Shown here one piece after another: positions 19,573 to 29,654 of a stretch of DNA of 64,000 nt (positions are counted from its first letter, which is position 1; each line of letters starts with the position of its first letter). The stretch spans positions 2,170,001-2,234,000 of the forward strand of contig NZ_LT629797.1 in assembly GCF_900106015.1 (NCBI RefSeq), in the 5' to 3' direction. The notes beneath the pieces are model-generated. The model saw nothing but the letters and a program-made list of their open reading frames with translations, ran no database searches and had not been told where the DNA came from. The position numbers and the translations under genes are program-made. The DNA is from Pseudomonas sihuiensis. GTDB lineage: Bacteria > Pseudomonadota > Gammaproteobacteria > Pseudomonadales > Pseudomonadaceae.

Positions 19573-21615
19573 TCAGTCCTTTCTGACGTTCTGATAGAGC
19601 ATTAGGCGCGAGGTCTCATGCAGCCCCCGGGTGAGCTCTGCCAAGCGGCGAAACTCTTCGGGGTGCTGCTCAGCGACGTTATCCAGCGGTGTCAGCGAGG
19701 CCAGATCATGCAAGGTTGGCTGGCTGCCGTCGTGTTGCATCTGTAGCAGGAAATCTTTGGTCACACCCCCGATCAACGGGAAAGTGCCTTCTCGCAGCAC
19801 CAGCGGAACCACGCGCTCCCCCTCCGGAGCTGGCTGCTGGATATCGCGCCCCATCGCACCGTTGCGAAATTCCATGCCGGCCATGCCCAGCACGCTGGGC
19901 AGCAGGTCGACCAAGCCCACAGCTTCCTCGATAACTCTCGGCTCCAGCAGTTTGGGCGCATGGATCAGCAGCGGGACGTGATTGCTTTCCAGGCCCAGCT
20001 TTTCGAATGCAGGCGGCATATGAGGAATCTGGCTGATGCGAGTGTTGTGGTCACCAAACATGACGAAGATGGTGTTGTCATACCAACCACCCTCTTGAGC
20101 AATCTCCATCAGGCGCCCGATATTGAAGTCCAGCAGGCGCACCGCGTTGTACTGGGCCAAGCTACGCGAGCCAGCGTTTTGCACGGTTTCCAGCGGCAGA
20201 TCGAGCACCTCGAAGCCATCGTTCTCCTTGGGAATGGTGAACGGTCGGTGATTGCCCGCGGTCTGGATATAGGCAAAAAAGGGTTTGCCTTCAGCCTGCT
20301 GGCGCAGGATTCGATCGCTCTCCTTGAACAGATCGAGATCCGAAATGCCCCAGACATCGACCATGGGCGAAGTCCAATGGCGCTCTTCGAACAGTTGGAC
20401 ATCGTCGATGCTTTGACGAATCAGCGCGTTCATATTGGCCCAGCCGGAGTTGCCGCCAATCATGTAGTACTTGTCGTAACCCTGCAGCGCATTGATCAGG
20501 CTGTGCTGGCGGGTGATCAGCGGGTTACGTGTGGCCGTTTCTTGACGTGAAACGTCGGGCACACCGGAAATGCTGGCCCAAACGGTTTTTGCGGTACCGG
20601 TGACCGGCACATAGAAGTTTTCGAAGAACCAACTCTGTTTGGCCAGTCGGTCGATATTTGGGGTTGGGTTCAGTGGATTGCCATAGGCACCCACGGCGCT
20701 GGTACCGAGGGATTCGAGCATGACGAACACAACATTAGGCGGCTGACTACCGGCAATGGCATAGGATTGCGATGCTTGTTCACGGCTGAAATTCAGGCTC
20801 TGCGCATCCGGCTGGTCCACCCCCAGATAGCGACTGACAACATCGTAATGCTCAGCAACCTGCTCCCGATCATAGGGCTGACTGGGGACCTTCAGGGTGT
20901 CGTAGAGGAAGATCACCGGGTTCAGGCCGAGCGCCGAGATCTGGTTGTCCCCCGAAAAGAATGCGTCACTCCAGCGCAACGGCACCGGGTTTTCCAGGTT
21001 GATGTTGTCGACGCGGCCGAGAATGCCGAGAAAGACCGCCACAACCATCAGCGCGCTGCCCCAAGTCAGCGAAAGGCGGCTGATCGGCTTTTCCGGACGT
21101 TCGAGGGTTACCCGCTCCAGGCGCAGCAGCAGCCACCAAACCAGGGCGGTTGCGGCAGCCCAGCCAAGGCTGATCCACACAACCGGATAGGTTTGCCAGA
21201 CCATGTCGGTGGAGATTTGCGCGTCTTCGAGGAAGCGCAGCACGGTGGCATTGATACGCACACCCAGGTAGGCGTAGTGGCCAAAGTCGATGATATAAAC
21301 CAGCAGCACCGCGCCGAGCGCCAACGCCAGATACAGCCGCGCTAGCCAGCGCAGCACTCGCGAAGTGATGAGATTCCACACCGGCAGCCAGGCCAGCAAA
21401 GCGACTGGCAACATCAGCAAGATGGCCAAGCGAAGGTCGAATCGCAGCCCTATCCCCAGGGTTTGCGATACCGCCTCGACTTCACCGAGCGCGCTGGCCT
21501 CAAACCCCGAGAACCCCACGAAGAACAGTCCCCGCAATGCCGCGAGCACCAAGAACAGGATCGTTACCGCGCCAAACCAGTAGTGCAGGCGCCGCGAGTG
21601 AAGCCAACCCATCAT
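19573..21615 (-). CDS. second LTA synthase-family sulfatase-fold membrane enzyme
   Basis: A protein of about 680 residues, starting at ATG 21615 (a TTG four codons earlier is possible). Five N-terminal membrane segments are followed by a periplasmic catalytic domain with VFVMLESLGTSAVGAYG (metal Glu), VTGTAKTVWASISG (candidate nucleophile Thr), YIQTAGNHRPFTIP and FVMFGDHNTRI (Asp-His). It resembles the large LtaS-like sulfatases of gammaproteobacteria. It lies 64 bp upstream of the other family member, reading the same way. The catalytic domains differ enough to suggest different acceptors. Confidence 0.83.
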   Translation of the reverse strand: MMGWLHSRRLHYWFGAVTILFLVLAALRGLFFVGFSGFEASALGEVEAVSQTLGIGLRFDLRLAILLMLPVALLAWLPVWNLITSRVLRWLARLYLALALGAVLLVYIIDFGHYAYLGVRINATVLRFLEDAQISTDMVWQTYPVVWISLGWAAATALVWWLLLRLERVTLERPEKPISRLSLTWGSALMVVAVFLGILGRVDNINLENPVPLRWSDAFFSGDNQISALGLNPVIFLYDTLKVPSQPYDREQVAEHYDVVSRYLGVDQPDAQSLNFSREQASQSYAIAGSQPPNVVFVMLESLGTSAVGAYGNPLNPTPNIDRLAKQSWFFENFYVPVTGTAKTVWASISGVPDVSRQETATRNPLITRQHSLINALQGYDKYYMIGGNSGWANMNALIRQSIDDVQLFEERHWTSPMVDVWGISDLDLFKESDRILRQQAEGKPFFAYIQTAGNHRPFTIPKENDGFEVLDLPLETVQNAGSRSLAQYNAVRLLDFNIGRLMEIAQEGGWYDNTIFVMFGDHNTRISQIPHMPPAFEKLGLESNHVPLLIHAPKLLEPRVIEEAVGLVDLLPSVLGMAGMEFRNGAMGRDIQQPAPEGERVVPLVLREGTFPLIGGVTKDFLLQMQHDGSQPTLHDLASLTPLDNVAEQHPEEFRRLAELTRGLHETSRLMLYQNVRKD

Positions 21616-21664
21616 GCCAAACCTCAAATTTATAGAATCGTCAAAATAGTGCGGCGCCCCGCCA

Positions 21665-22279
21665 TCAAGGGCGTATCGGCAGCCTCAGCTCTTTAGGTGC
21701 GTTCGACCGGCTCACGAGCAACTTAATCGCGTAGCCAAGCAAGGCTCCCCAGCAGTACAGAGCAATAAACGGATCGAGCAGATAGTCCCAATAATTCGGA
21801 GAGGGCTTAAGGCCCAGGCTGAATGCCAAAGTCGCAAATCCCAGCATGCAGGCCCCCAACCAGTTCCTCAGCATCAACAGCCCTAAGGTCAGCAGGCCTA
21901 TGATCAGGATCAATGGCCGCGGGTTGTAGCCCAGCCGATAGGGGTCAAAGTAGGACAGCCCCATCGTGGCGGGATAGAGAAATAGCGCCAAAGCCGCTAT
22001 CAGGACCAACACCTGCAAGCGGATAGTGCGATCCAGTTGCTCCACCAGTCCCATTTTTACCGCTGCAACGAACGTCAGTGCCACCAACGTGGTGATGGCC
22101 ACGTCATCCGTGAAACTGCGCATATAAGCCGCCAGCGAAAGTCCGTCCACGGGAATGAAACTGATCCCCAGCAGCACGACCAGACGGACAAACTGCAGGG
22201 CCGGGCTGAAGCCAAGCCTCGGAATAATGGCGAATGCCAGTAGCGCAAAAGTCAAATGTGCTTGCCAAAGTTCAAGCAT
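21665..22279 (-). CDS. small polytopic membrane protein, sialidase partner
   Basis: A 204-residue protein with about six to seven hydrophobic segments and a short basic end (KELRLPIRP). No catalytic motif is recognised. Its ATG at 22279 shares one base with the stop codon of the sialidase-like gene (TGATG), so they are translationally coupled. The tight pairing suggests a membrane partner for the BNR-repeat protein, perhaps anchoring or transport of a sugar. Function is unknown. Confidence 0.65.
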   Translation of the reverse strand: MLELWQAHLTFALLAFAIIPRLGFSPALQFVRLVVLLGISFIPVDGLSLAAYMRSFTDDVAITTLVALTFVAAVKMGLVEQLDRTIRLQVLVLIAALALFLYPATMGLSYFDPYRLGYNPRPLILIIGLLTLGLLMLRNWLGACMLGFATLAFSLGLKPSPNYWDYLLDPFIALYCWGALLGYAIKLLVSRSNAPKELRLPIRP

Positions 22280-23577
22280 CAGAGCTGCTCCTCAAGCCAG
22301 GCGTCATTGAAACTGACGTGTTTGATGAAGGTGTTGTTCCAGGAATAGACAAGGTGATAGAGCCCATCGCCGCTCTTGATGAAGTACGGGTATTCATATT
22401 CGAAGTCGCAGCCGTGATCCTTGCACACCCGCTGGTCTAGATTTGCCAGAAACTCATCGACAAGGCTCTCTCTGCGCGGTCCGCTGGAACGGAGGAACTT
22501 GTCGCCGATAATTTCTCGATAAACCTCAAGACTGAATGGATTGCCATCCGGATCGGGAGACTCGTCCAGATCAATCACTGGCTTCCACAAATCGAGACCG
22601 GAATCGGTTCCCATCAGCCGCAGTCGAAAACGTCCATCTTCAAGATCATTCAGAGCAACCAGCAATCCGTGATCAGGCGTAGCCACTGCTGCAAGCGAGG
22701 AATTTGGGTTGGCGGGATCGACAGGATAAGGCTCACTCCAGGTTTGCCCCGCGTCCTCGGTTCGACTGGCAAGGACCTTGTGATGAGTGTCACCCGCATA
22801 GCGCAACATCGCCACGGCATTGTGCTCGTCCATCGGTACTATCGTGGGTTGCAGGGAGTGCTTGCCCCTGCTGATACGGGTTTTATCGACAACGACGCCG
22901 GCCGGACTGATGTACAGGTACTCGGCAAACTTGCCCAGAAATTCGTGATAGACCGGCAGTCCGATGGTGCCGTCACGATGGAACACTGGCGCGTTGCGTA
23001 CGAGCGTGCTGATGTTCAAGAAAGGGGTAGTGATCAATTGCTTGGGTGCCGACCAGTTTTCGCCAAGGTCATCCGAGTACATGGCATTGATGGCGCTGCC
23101 AGCCCAGCCACCAATGGACACAGAGACGTAGAAAAGCCACAGCCGGTTGTCGGGAGCCAGCGCGATAACAGGGTTGCCCAGCTTGCGTATGTGTTTCTGG
23201 GTCGCTCTCTCGGTAGATTCCCGCGTAGCAAGAACCACCTCCTCTCCCCACTCGGCTTCTTGGGCGTCGTAACGCGAGCCGCGAACCTGAACATCTGCGG
23301 CGCCCTCTCTGGAGCCGGCAAACCAGACCGCCATAAGTCCGCCATCAGGCAGAGATGCGACTGAGGATGCATGAACGAACTCGTCAAGATCCGAAGAGGC
23401 GAAACGGCTGCTGTAGAAAGGAGTCTGGGTGACGCCAATTAGCTCAACGGGCCGTTCCGCCATGGCAAAACCGGGCACGTGGCGATCAGGGTGGAGCCAC
23501 CAGGCGCAAGCAAATACAGCAAAGAGGGAGACAACAGCCAAGCACGAGGGCAGAAAACCGAACTTCTGAGGACGCAT
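22279..23577 (-). CDS. BNR-repeat exo-sialidase-like protein, membrane anchored
   Basis: A protein of about 432 residues. It starts MRPQKFGFLPSCLAVVSLFA, a signal anchor or signal peptide ending near residue 30. The body reads as a six-bladed sialidase fold with at least two Asp boxes: YSDDLGENWSAPK and SRTEDAGQTWSEPY. An early Arg-containing motif FYSSRFASSDLDEFVHASS and the VWFAGSREGAADVQVRG stretch (R-I-P-like Arg, catalytic Asp region) support the family of predicted neuraminidases. It would act in the periplasm or on the outer surface. The substrate could be sialic, pseudaminic or another nonulosonic acid. In-frame starts upstream (23589, 23607) are less likely. Confidence 0.78.
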   Translation of the reverse strand: MRPQKFGFLPSCLAVVSLFAVFACAWWLHPDRHVPGFAMAERPVELIGVTQTPFYSSRFASSDLDEFVHASSVASLPDGGLMAVWFAGSREGAADVQVRGSRYDAQEAEWGEEVVLATRESTERATQKHIRKLGNPVIALAPDNRLWLFYVSVSIGGWAGSAINAMYSDDLGENWSAPKQLITTPFLNISTLVRNAPVFHRDGTIGLPVYHEFLGKFAEYLYISPAGVVVDKTRISRGKHSLQPTIVPMDEHNAVAMLRYAGDTHHKVLASRTEDAGQTWSEPYPVDPANPNSSLAAVATPDHGLLVALNDLEDGRFRLRLMGTDSGLDLWKPVIDLDESPDPDGNPFSLEVYREIIGDKFLRSSGPRRESLVDEFLANLDQRVCKDHGCDFEYEYPYFIKSGDGLYHLVYSWNNTFIKHVSFNDAWLEEQL

Positions 23578-24064
23578 TGAAAAAACCATAGTTGCACAAA
23601 CACGCAAAACTTCCTGCGGATGGCGGGAAGCGACCAGAGACCAGCCTCAGGGACAAAGGCATGGTAGAGGGAGTGTTTGGCTGATTCTTACAAGGGTCTG
23701 ACTCGACTGCGTAAATAGACGGGGACTGGCCAATTGGCATGCAACGGCAGCCGAGGATCTTGGAGTAGTGAGTTCGCGGATGCAACCTCGAACGCTAATG
23801 CTCGCCCAGCGGAAGACTATGCTCGCCCCGACCTCACTCAACTGAACCCCTTATAAAACCTGGGCTCCAGGCGATACCCACGGATTCATAAATGGACAAC
23901 AACGCAACATTTGGTCAAAAAAAGCCCACAACAAGGCAGTTGCTGCTATCATGATGCCCCGTCCAACGACCCGATACCTAAAAATATCTCGTAGCGATGA
24001 TGAATTTCTGCTCCCTCCCGGCTGTTACGCCGCCATAAGTTACCCGCCCGCTTTTTAGCGCTAC

Positions 24065-24196
24065 TGCCTGCTGCCGTTTCACTGCAGGCAATTGGTGTGC
24101 GCCGTCGACCACGCACGACGGTTCTTCTTACTCCTTACCGCCAGCCCTGCTGAATTTCGGCCAGACCGTATTCGTTCGCCTGTATTTCCAGGGCTG
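24065..24196 (+). promoter_or_regulatory. hairpin-rich 5' leader of nhaB
   Basis: The long region before nhaB folds locally into three stems: a perfect 7-bp stem 24065-24071/24084-24090, a 6-bp stem 24102-24107/24116-24121, and an 8-bp stem 24142-24149/24189-24196 that closes just upstream of the start region. Ion-responsive RNA elements are known upstream of some cation antiporter genes; I cannot match this one to a named class. Confidence 0.4.
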
Positions 24197-24240
24197 TGGT
24201 GTTGCGCCGATTTCATTCGCAACGACTAGAAGAGGCTTCC

Positions 24241-25746
24241 ATGCCCCCAACGACAACCGCTGCCTTTGCGCACAACTTCCTTGGCCATGCGCCAACTTGG
24301 TACAAGCAGGTGATTGTCGCCTTCCTGCTGCTCAATCCGTTCTGCTTGTGGCTACTCGGCCCGCAGGTCACCGGCTGGCTGTTGATTGCCGAGTTCATTT
24401 TCACCCTGGCCATGGCTCTCAAGTGCTACCCGCTGCTACCTGGCGGGTTGTTGGCAGTGGAGGCCTTGTTGCTTGGAATGACGACTCCTGAAGCGTTGTA
24501 TGCCGAGGTGACCACCAATCTTCCGGTCATTCTGCTGCTGATGTTCATGGTCGCCGGCATCTACTTCATGAAGAACCTGTTGCTGGTGACCTTCACGCAG
24601 ATCCTGGTCGGGGTGCGCTCCAAATACTTGCTGGCTCTGCTGTTCAGCATGACTGCGGCACTGCTATCGGCATTTCTCGATGCACTGACGGTCACGGCCG
24701 TCATTATCAGCGTGGCGGTGGGGTTCTTTTCCGTCTACCACAAGGTCGCCTCAGGCAAGGGCTACCATCACGGCGAACACAACCATAACTCCGACAAAGA
24801 GGTCATCGAGCTGCATCGAGAGGACCTCGAAGGGTTCCGTGCCTTTCTGCGCAGCCTTCTAATGCATGCTGCAGTTGGTACAGCTCTTGGCGGCGTATGC
24901 ACTCTGGTGGGCGAACCACAGAACCTACTGATCGCGAAGACCGCAGGCTGGGACTTCAAGGATTTCTTCACCCTGATGGCACCAGTGTCCATGCCAGTAC
25001 TGGCCGCCGGCCTGTTAACTTGTGTTGCCTTGGAAAAACTGCAGTGGTTTGGCTATGGCGCCAAGTTGCCCAAGCCCGTACGCCATGTGTTGGAGGAATT
25101 TGCCGCCAGTGAGAAATCCAGGCGCGGCCCCAGCCAGCGAGCCGCGCTGATAATCCAAGCCATCGCCGCACTGGTGCTTGTGCTGGGCCTCGCCCTTCAC
25201 ATTGCCGAGGTAGGCCTGATCGGCCTACTGGTAATCATCCTGATCGCATCGTTCAACGGCGTGACCGACGAACACCAGATCGGCAAGGCCTTTCAGGAGG
25301 CCCTGCCATTCACCTCGCTGCTGGTGGTGTTTTTTGCCATCGTCGCAGTGATTCACGAGCAACACTTGTTCAGCCCGATCATCACCGCAGTGCTGGCTCT
25401 ACCGATTGAACAGCAACCGGGGATGTTCTTCCTCGCCAACGGCGTACTGTCGATGATCAGCGACAACGTGTTCGTTGCAACCGTCTACATCAGCGAAATC
25501 AAGCAAGCGCTGGATGCCGGCACCATAGACCGGACGCACTTCGAGCGCTTGGCCATCGCCATCAACACCGGCACCAACCTGCCCAGCGTGGCTACGCCCA
25601 ATGGCCAGGCTGCCTTCCTCTTCCTGCTAACGTCTGCCATCGCACCGCTGGTGCGTCTGTCCTACGGACGCATGGTGGTAATGGCATTGCCCTATACCTT
25701 GGTAATGGGCGGCGTCGGCCTGTTGGCAGTGATTTTTCTCGTTTAA
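24241..25746 (+). CDS. nhaB: Na+/H+ antiporter NhaB
   Basis: A 501-residue polytopic protein with about 11-12 transmembrane segments. Recognisable NhaB stretches are [21 protein letters not shown] at the start, [71 protein letters not shown] and [23 protein letters not shown]. It exchanges external protons for internal sodium at the inner membrane. I chose the ATG at 24241 (AGAAGAGG upstream) because it gives the family start; an upstream in-frame start at 24196 is not needed. It stands before a SulP carrier, possibly coupling sodium export and sodium-driven bicarbonate import. Confidence 0.95.
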   Translation: MPPTTTAAFAHNFLGHAPTWYKQVIVAFLLLNPFCLWLLGPQVTGWLLIAEFIFTLAMALKCYPLLPGGLLAVEALLLGMTTPEALYAEVTTNLPVILLLMFMVAGIYFMKNLLLVTFTQILVGVRSKYLLALLFSMTAALLSAFLDALTVTAVIISVAVGFFSVYHKVASGKGYHHGEHNHNSDKEVIELHREDLEGFRAFLRSLLMHAAVGTALGGVCTLVGEPQNLLIAKTAGWDFKDFFTLMAPVSMPVLAAGLLTCVALEKLQWFGYGAKLPKPVRHVLEEFAASEKSRRGPSQRAALIIQAIAALVLVLGLALHIAEVGLIGLLVIILIASFNGVTDEHQIGKAFQEALPFTSLLVVFFAIVAVIHEQHLFSPIITAVLALPIEQQPGMFFLANGVLSMISDNVFVATVYISEIKQALDAGTIDRTHFERLAIAINTGTNLPSVATPNGQAAFLFLLTSAIAPLVRLSYGRMVVMALPYTLVMGGVGLLAVIFLV

Positions 25747-25807
25747 CCCGACTTGGCAGCCCTATTGCTAGGCACCCGGTCATAACCTTCAACCTACGGA
25801 CTTATAC

Positions 25808-27295
25808 ATGCTTCAGAAACTCAAGCAAGACTGGTTCTCAAACATACGCGGCGATTTGCTCGCCGGCATCGTCGTTGCTCTGGCCCTCATCCCCGAGGCC
25901 ATCGCCTTCTCCATCATCGCCGGCGTCGACCCCAAAGTGGGTCTGTACGCCTCGTTCTGCATTTCTGTAGTAATCGCCTTTGTTGGTGGTCGCCCCGGAA
26001 TGATTACAGCAGCAACGGGCGCCATGGCGTTGTTGATGATCACACTGGTGAAGAACCATGGCCTGGAATACTTGCTCGCGGCCACGTTGCTCACAGGTGT
26101 ACTGCAGATCGTCGCGGGCTACCTCAGACTAGGCTCACTCATGCGATTCGTTTCGCGGTCAGTGGTTACCGGCTTCGTCAATGCGCTAGCCATTCTGATT
26201 TTCATGGCCCAGTTGCCTGAACTGACCAATGTCACCTGGCATGTGTACGCCATGACCGCCGCCGGTCTGGGCATTATTTATCTGTTTCCCTATGTACCAC
26301 TGGTAGGCAAGGCCATTCCCTCGCCGCTGGTTTGCATCGTGGTGCTGACGGCCATCGCCATGTATTTCGGCATGGATATCCGCAATGTCGGCGATATGGG
26401 CCAGTTGCCGGACACCCTGCCCATCTTCCTCTGGCCGGACGTACCGCTGACCTTCGAGACCCTGGCGATCATCTTCCCCTATGCCGCCGCCCTGGCAGTG
26501 GTCGGCCTGCTGGAATCGATGATGACCGCAACGATCGTCGATGACCTGACCGACACCAACAGCGACAAGAACCGCGAGTGCAAGGGCCAGGGTGTGGCCA
26601 ATATCGCCTCCGGCCTGCTCGGCGGCATGGCCGGGTGCGCCATGATCGGGCAGTCGATCATCAACATCAAATCCGGCGGCCGCACTCGCCTTTCAACGCT
26701 GTCGGCAGGTGTTTTCCTGCTGCTGATGGTGGTTTTCCTGGCCGAATGGCTGACTAAAATCCCGATGGCTGCTCTGGTCGCGGTAATGATCATGGTCGCC
26801 ATCGGTACCTTTAGCTGGGATTCGCTGCGCAACCTGAAGAAACACCCGCTGTCGACCAATATCGTCATGGTGGTAACCGTCATCGTCGTCGTGGCCACGC
26901 ACAACCTGGCATACGGTGTGCTGGCTGGCGTGCTGCTGGCGGCCATGTTCTTCGCCAATAAGGTCGGCCATTACATGCACATCGGTTCCTCGGTTGACAA
27001 CGATGGCATAAGCCGCACTTACAACGTCACTGGCCAGGTGTTTTTCAGCTCGGCGGACAAGTTCGTAGCCGCATTTGATTTCAAGGAAGCCCTGGAAAAG
27101 GTCACCATCGACCTTACTCATGCACATTTCTGGGACATCACTGCAGTGGCAGCGCTGGACAAGGTAGTCGTCAAGTTCCGCCGCGAAGGTACTGAGGTCG
27201 AAGTGCTCGGCCTGAACGAGGCCAGCGCCACCATCGTCGACCGCTTTGGCGTACATGACAAACCAGACGCCGTAGACAAACTGATGTCCCACTAA
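25808..27295 (+). CDS. SulP-family anion transporter with STAS domain, BicA-like
   Basis: A 495-residue protein with about 10-12 membrane segments. It opens with [30 protein letters not shown], the SulP signature region, and has [25 protein letters not shown] in the core. A C-terminal STAS domain spans about residues 390-490 ([35 protein letters not shown]). The sequence character resembles sodium-dependent bicarbonate carriers (BicA) more than sulfate permeases, but substrate cannot be fixed by eye. It follows nhaB by 61 bp on the same strand. A strong hairpin (27316-27323/27329-27336) lies after the stop. Confidence 0.85.
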   Translation: MLQKLKQDWFSNIRGDLLAGIVVALALIPEAIAFSIIAGVDPKVGLYASFCISVVIAFVGGRPGMITAATGAMALLMITLVKNHGLEYLLAATLLTGVLQIVAGYLRLGSLMRFVSRSVVTGFVNALAILIFMAQLPELTNVTWHVYAMTAAGLGIIYLFPYVPLVGKAIPSPLVCIVVLTAIAMYFGMDIRNVGDMGQLPDTLPIFLWPDVPLTFETLAIIFPYAAALAVVGLLESMMTATIVDDLTDTNSDKNRECKGQGVANIASGLLGGMAGCAMIGQSIINIKSGGRTRLSTLSAGVFLLLMVVFLAEWLTKIPMAALVAVMIMVAIGTFSWDSLRNLKKHPLSTNIVMVVTVIVVVATHNLAYGVLAGVLLAAMFFANKVGHYMHIGSSVDNDGISRTYNVTGQVFFSSADKFVAAFDFKEALEKVTIDLTHAHFWDITAVAALDKVVVKFRREGTEVEVLGLNEASATIVDRFGVHDKPDAVDKLMSH

Positions 27296-27385
27296 GTCTT
27301 CATTAAGTCCGGATAGCCGCTCCCACAAGGAGCGGCACCTACCACTCACGTTCTCCATTCCCAATGGAGGCAACGAGGAATTCCC

Positions 27386-28234
27386 ATGACAGCTGTCATT
27401 TCCTGTATTGACGGATCGCCGTCTTCAGCCGCCGTATGCGACTACTCCGCATGGGCCAGCGTGCGCCTCGCCGCCCCCCTGACCCTGGTTCATATCCTGG
27501 AAGAAACACCGAAAGCCCCTACCGACTTTACCGGCAGCATTGGCCTGGGTAGCCGCGAGCATTTGCTGCAAGAGCTCGCGGAGCTTGACGAGAAACGTGG
27601 TCGCTTGGCGCGCGAACACGGTCAGCACCTGCTGGAAGCTGCCAAGCATCGCCTCGACCAACTTGGCATCATGCATCCCAAAGCGGTACAGCGGCATGGC
27701 AACCTGGTCGACAGCCTGAAGAAGATGGAAGACGACATCCGCCTGCTGGTCATCGGCCGCCAGGGCGAGCACAGCGAAAATCTTTTCGAGCACATAGGTG
27801 GTCACGTCGAGAACGTCATACGCACGCTGCACCGCCCAGTCCTCGTGGTTCCGACCGACTTCGTGATGCCGCAGTGCTTTCTGGTCGCTTTCGATGGCAG
27901 TGCCAACGGCCGTCGCGTGGTTGAGCGTCTGGTTCAGAGTCCACTGCTCAAGGGCCTCGACTGCCACGTGCTGATGGTCGGCGAGCCATCAACCGAACAT
28001 CAGGCGCAACTCGACTGGGCAACTGGCCAATTGCAGCAGGCCGGCTATACCACCTACTCGAAAACCTGCCAGGGTGATGTCGAGGATGCGCTGGAAAGCT
28101 ATTGCCAGGACCAATTCATCAGCCTTCTGGTCATGGGGGCTTACGGTCACTCGCGGATTCGTCAGTTCCTGGTCGGCAGCACCACCACCAACATGCTGCG
28201 CCGGGCCAAGCTGCCCCTGCTGATGTTGCACTGA
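27386..28234 (+). CDS. tandem-domain universal stress protein (first of two)
   Basis: A 282-residue protein made of two UspA-type domains. It begins TAVISCIDGSPSSAAVCDYSAWAS (domain 1). Domain 2 carries the nucleotide-binding signature MGAYGHSRIRQFLVGSTTTNML (G-x2-G-x9-G-S). The equivalent in domain 1 (IGRQGEHSENLFEHIGGHVENVI) is degenerate. Such proteins support survival under starvation, anaerobiosis or envelope stress in Pseudomonas, usually by unknown means. The ATG has GAGGAA upstream. It is a clear paralogue of the gene at 29655. Confidence 0.9.
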   Translation: MTAVISCIDGSPSSAAVCDYSAWASVRLAAPLTLVHILEETPKAPTDFTGSIGLGSREHLLQELAELDEKRGRLAREHGQHLLEAAKHRLDQLGIMHPKAVQRHGNLVDSLKKMEDDIRLLVIGRQGEHSENLFEHIGGHVENVIRTLHRPVLVVPTDFVMPQCFLVAFDGSANGRRVVERLVQSPLLKGLDCHVLMVGEPSTEHQAQLDWATGQLQQAGYTTYSKTCQGDVEDALESYCQDQFISLLVMGAYGHSRIRQFLVGSTTTNMLRRAKLPLLMLH

Positions 28235-28369
28235 CCCCCACCCAAACCGGCGGGTCACAACAACGAGGGGCCCGCCACAACGGGCGTCTCTGCGGTACTA
28301 CGCACTACCGATGCGGCGCTTTTCGTTCCAGCAGCCTCGACCTGCGAGGCTCGAAAGAGGAATTCATGC

Positions 28370-29530
28370 ATGCCCGAGGCACCTATATCGCCAAGCATCA
28401 ACTATCTCCGCAACGACTCCAGCCTGCATCGCCTGATGTTGGAACTGCTGGAAAAAGCCGATATCCGCATAGGTGGAGATCGCCCCTGGGATCTGCAGCT
28501 CAATGGCCCTGGCCTGCCCGAACGCGTATTCGCCCAAGGCAATCTGGGACTTGGCGAGGCCTACATGGAGGGCCTTTGGGACGCTCCGCAGCTCGATGAG
28601 TTCTTCCATCGACTGCTCGCAGCCCACCTCGACCAACACGTACAGCCTTTGCGGCTGATCTTCCATGGACTGCGCACGCGCCTAGTCAACCTGCAAAGCT
28701 TCAGACGCGCCTGGCAGGTGGGCGAAGCTCACTACGATCTGGGCAACGACTTCTATGCAGCCATGCTCGACCCGCGCATGACCTACACCTGCGGTTACTG
28801 GAATAAAGCGGCGACCCTGGCCGAGGCGCAAGAGGCCAAGCTGGATATGATCTGTCGCAAGCTCAAACTGGAGCCCGGTATGCGCCTGCTCGATATCGGC
28901 TGTGGCTGGGGCAGCCTGATGGGGTTTGCCGCCGAGCATTACGGGGTCGAGTGCATAGGCGTGACCATCTCCAAGGAGCAGGCCGCCTGGGCCAAACAGC
29001 GCTATGCGGGTCTGCCGCTGGAGTTTCGCCTGCAAGATTACCGTGAAGTCGAAGGCCAGTTTGATCGGATTGCCAGCGTGGGCATGTTCGAACACGTGGG
29101 GCGCAAGAATCACCGCACCTTCATGGAGGTTGCACATCGCTGCCTTGCCGACGATGGCTTGTTTCTGCTGCACACTATCGGCAAGAACATGCGCCACAGC
29201 ACACCGGACCCCTGGATCGACAGGTACATCTTCCCCAACGGGGATCTGCCGTCAGCTGGCCAGATCGGTGATGCCGCGGACAATCTTTTCGTAGTCGAGG
29301 ATCTGCATAACTTCGGTGCCGACTATGACCGCACGCTCATGGCCTGGTACGAAAATTTCGAACTATCCTGGCCCAGGTTCTCTGACGAACTCGGCGAGCG
29401 TTTCTATCGCATGTGGCGTTATTACCTGCTGTCGTGCGCTGGAGCCTTTCGCGCGCGCGATATCCAGCTTTGGCAGTGGGTGATGAGCAAAGAGGGTGTC
29501 CCAGGAGGCTACTCACGGGTTGTGATGTAG
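28370..29530 (+). CDS. cfa: cyclopropane-fatty-acyl-phospholipid synthase
   Basis: A 386-residue protein that adds a methylene group from SAM to unsaturated acyl chains of membrane phospholipids. It has EAHYDLGNDFYAAMLDPRMTYTCGYW, the SAM motif LLDIGCGWGSLMGFAA, GVTISKEQAAWAKQR, DYREVEGQFDRIASVGMFEHVG and the C-terminal YYLLSCAGAFRARDIQLWQWV. Length matches Cfa. The ATG at 28370 has AAAGAGGAA upstream. It is flanked by two universal stress genes, which fits acid, salt or stationary-phase membrane protection. Confidence 0.95.
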   Translation: MPEAPISPSINYLRNDSSLHRLMLELLEKADIRIGGDRPWDLQLNGPGLPERVFAQGNLGLGEAYMEGLWDAPQLDEFFHRLLAAHLDQHVQPLRLIFHGLRTRLVNLQSFRRAWQVGEAHYDLGNDFYAAMLDPRMTYTCGYWNKAATLAEAQEAKLDMICRKLKLEPGMRLLDIGCGWGSLMGFAAEHYGVECIGVTISKEQAAWAKQRYAGLPLEFRLQDYREVEGQFDRIASVGMFEHVGRKNHRTFMEVAHRCLADDGLFLLHTIGKNMRHSTPDPWIDRYIFPNGDLPSAGQIGDAADNLFVVEDLHNFGADYDRTLMAWYENFELSWPRFSDELGERFYRMWRYYLLSCAGAFRARDIQLWQWVMSKEGVPGGYSRVVM

Positions 29531-29654
29531 CACCGCGATTGCGGGGTGCGATTACCCGGCACCTCTGGTAGGTTTGCTGCATGGGGCTGCCAATTCCGTG
29601 CGTTTCCTATCCGCACTTCCCCATGACGCAATGCACCAATACAAGGAAAACGTT

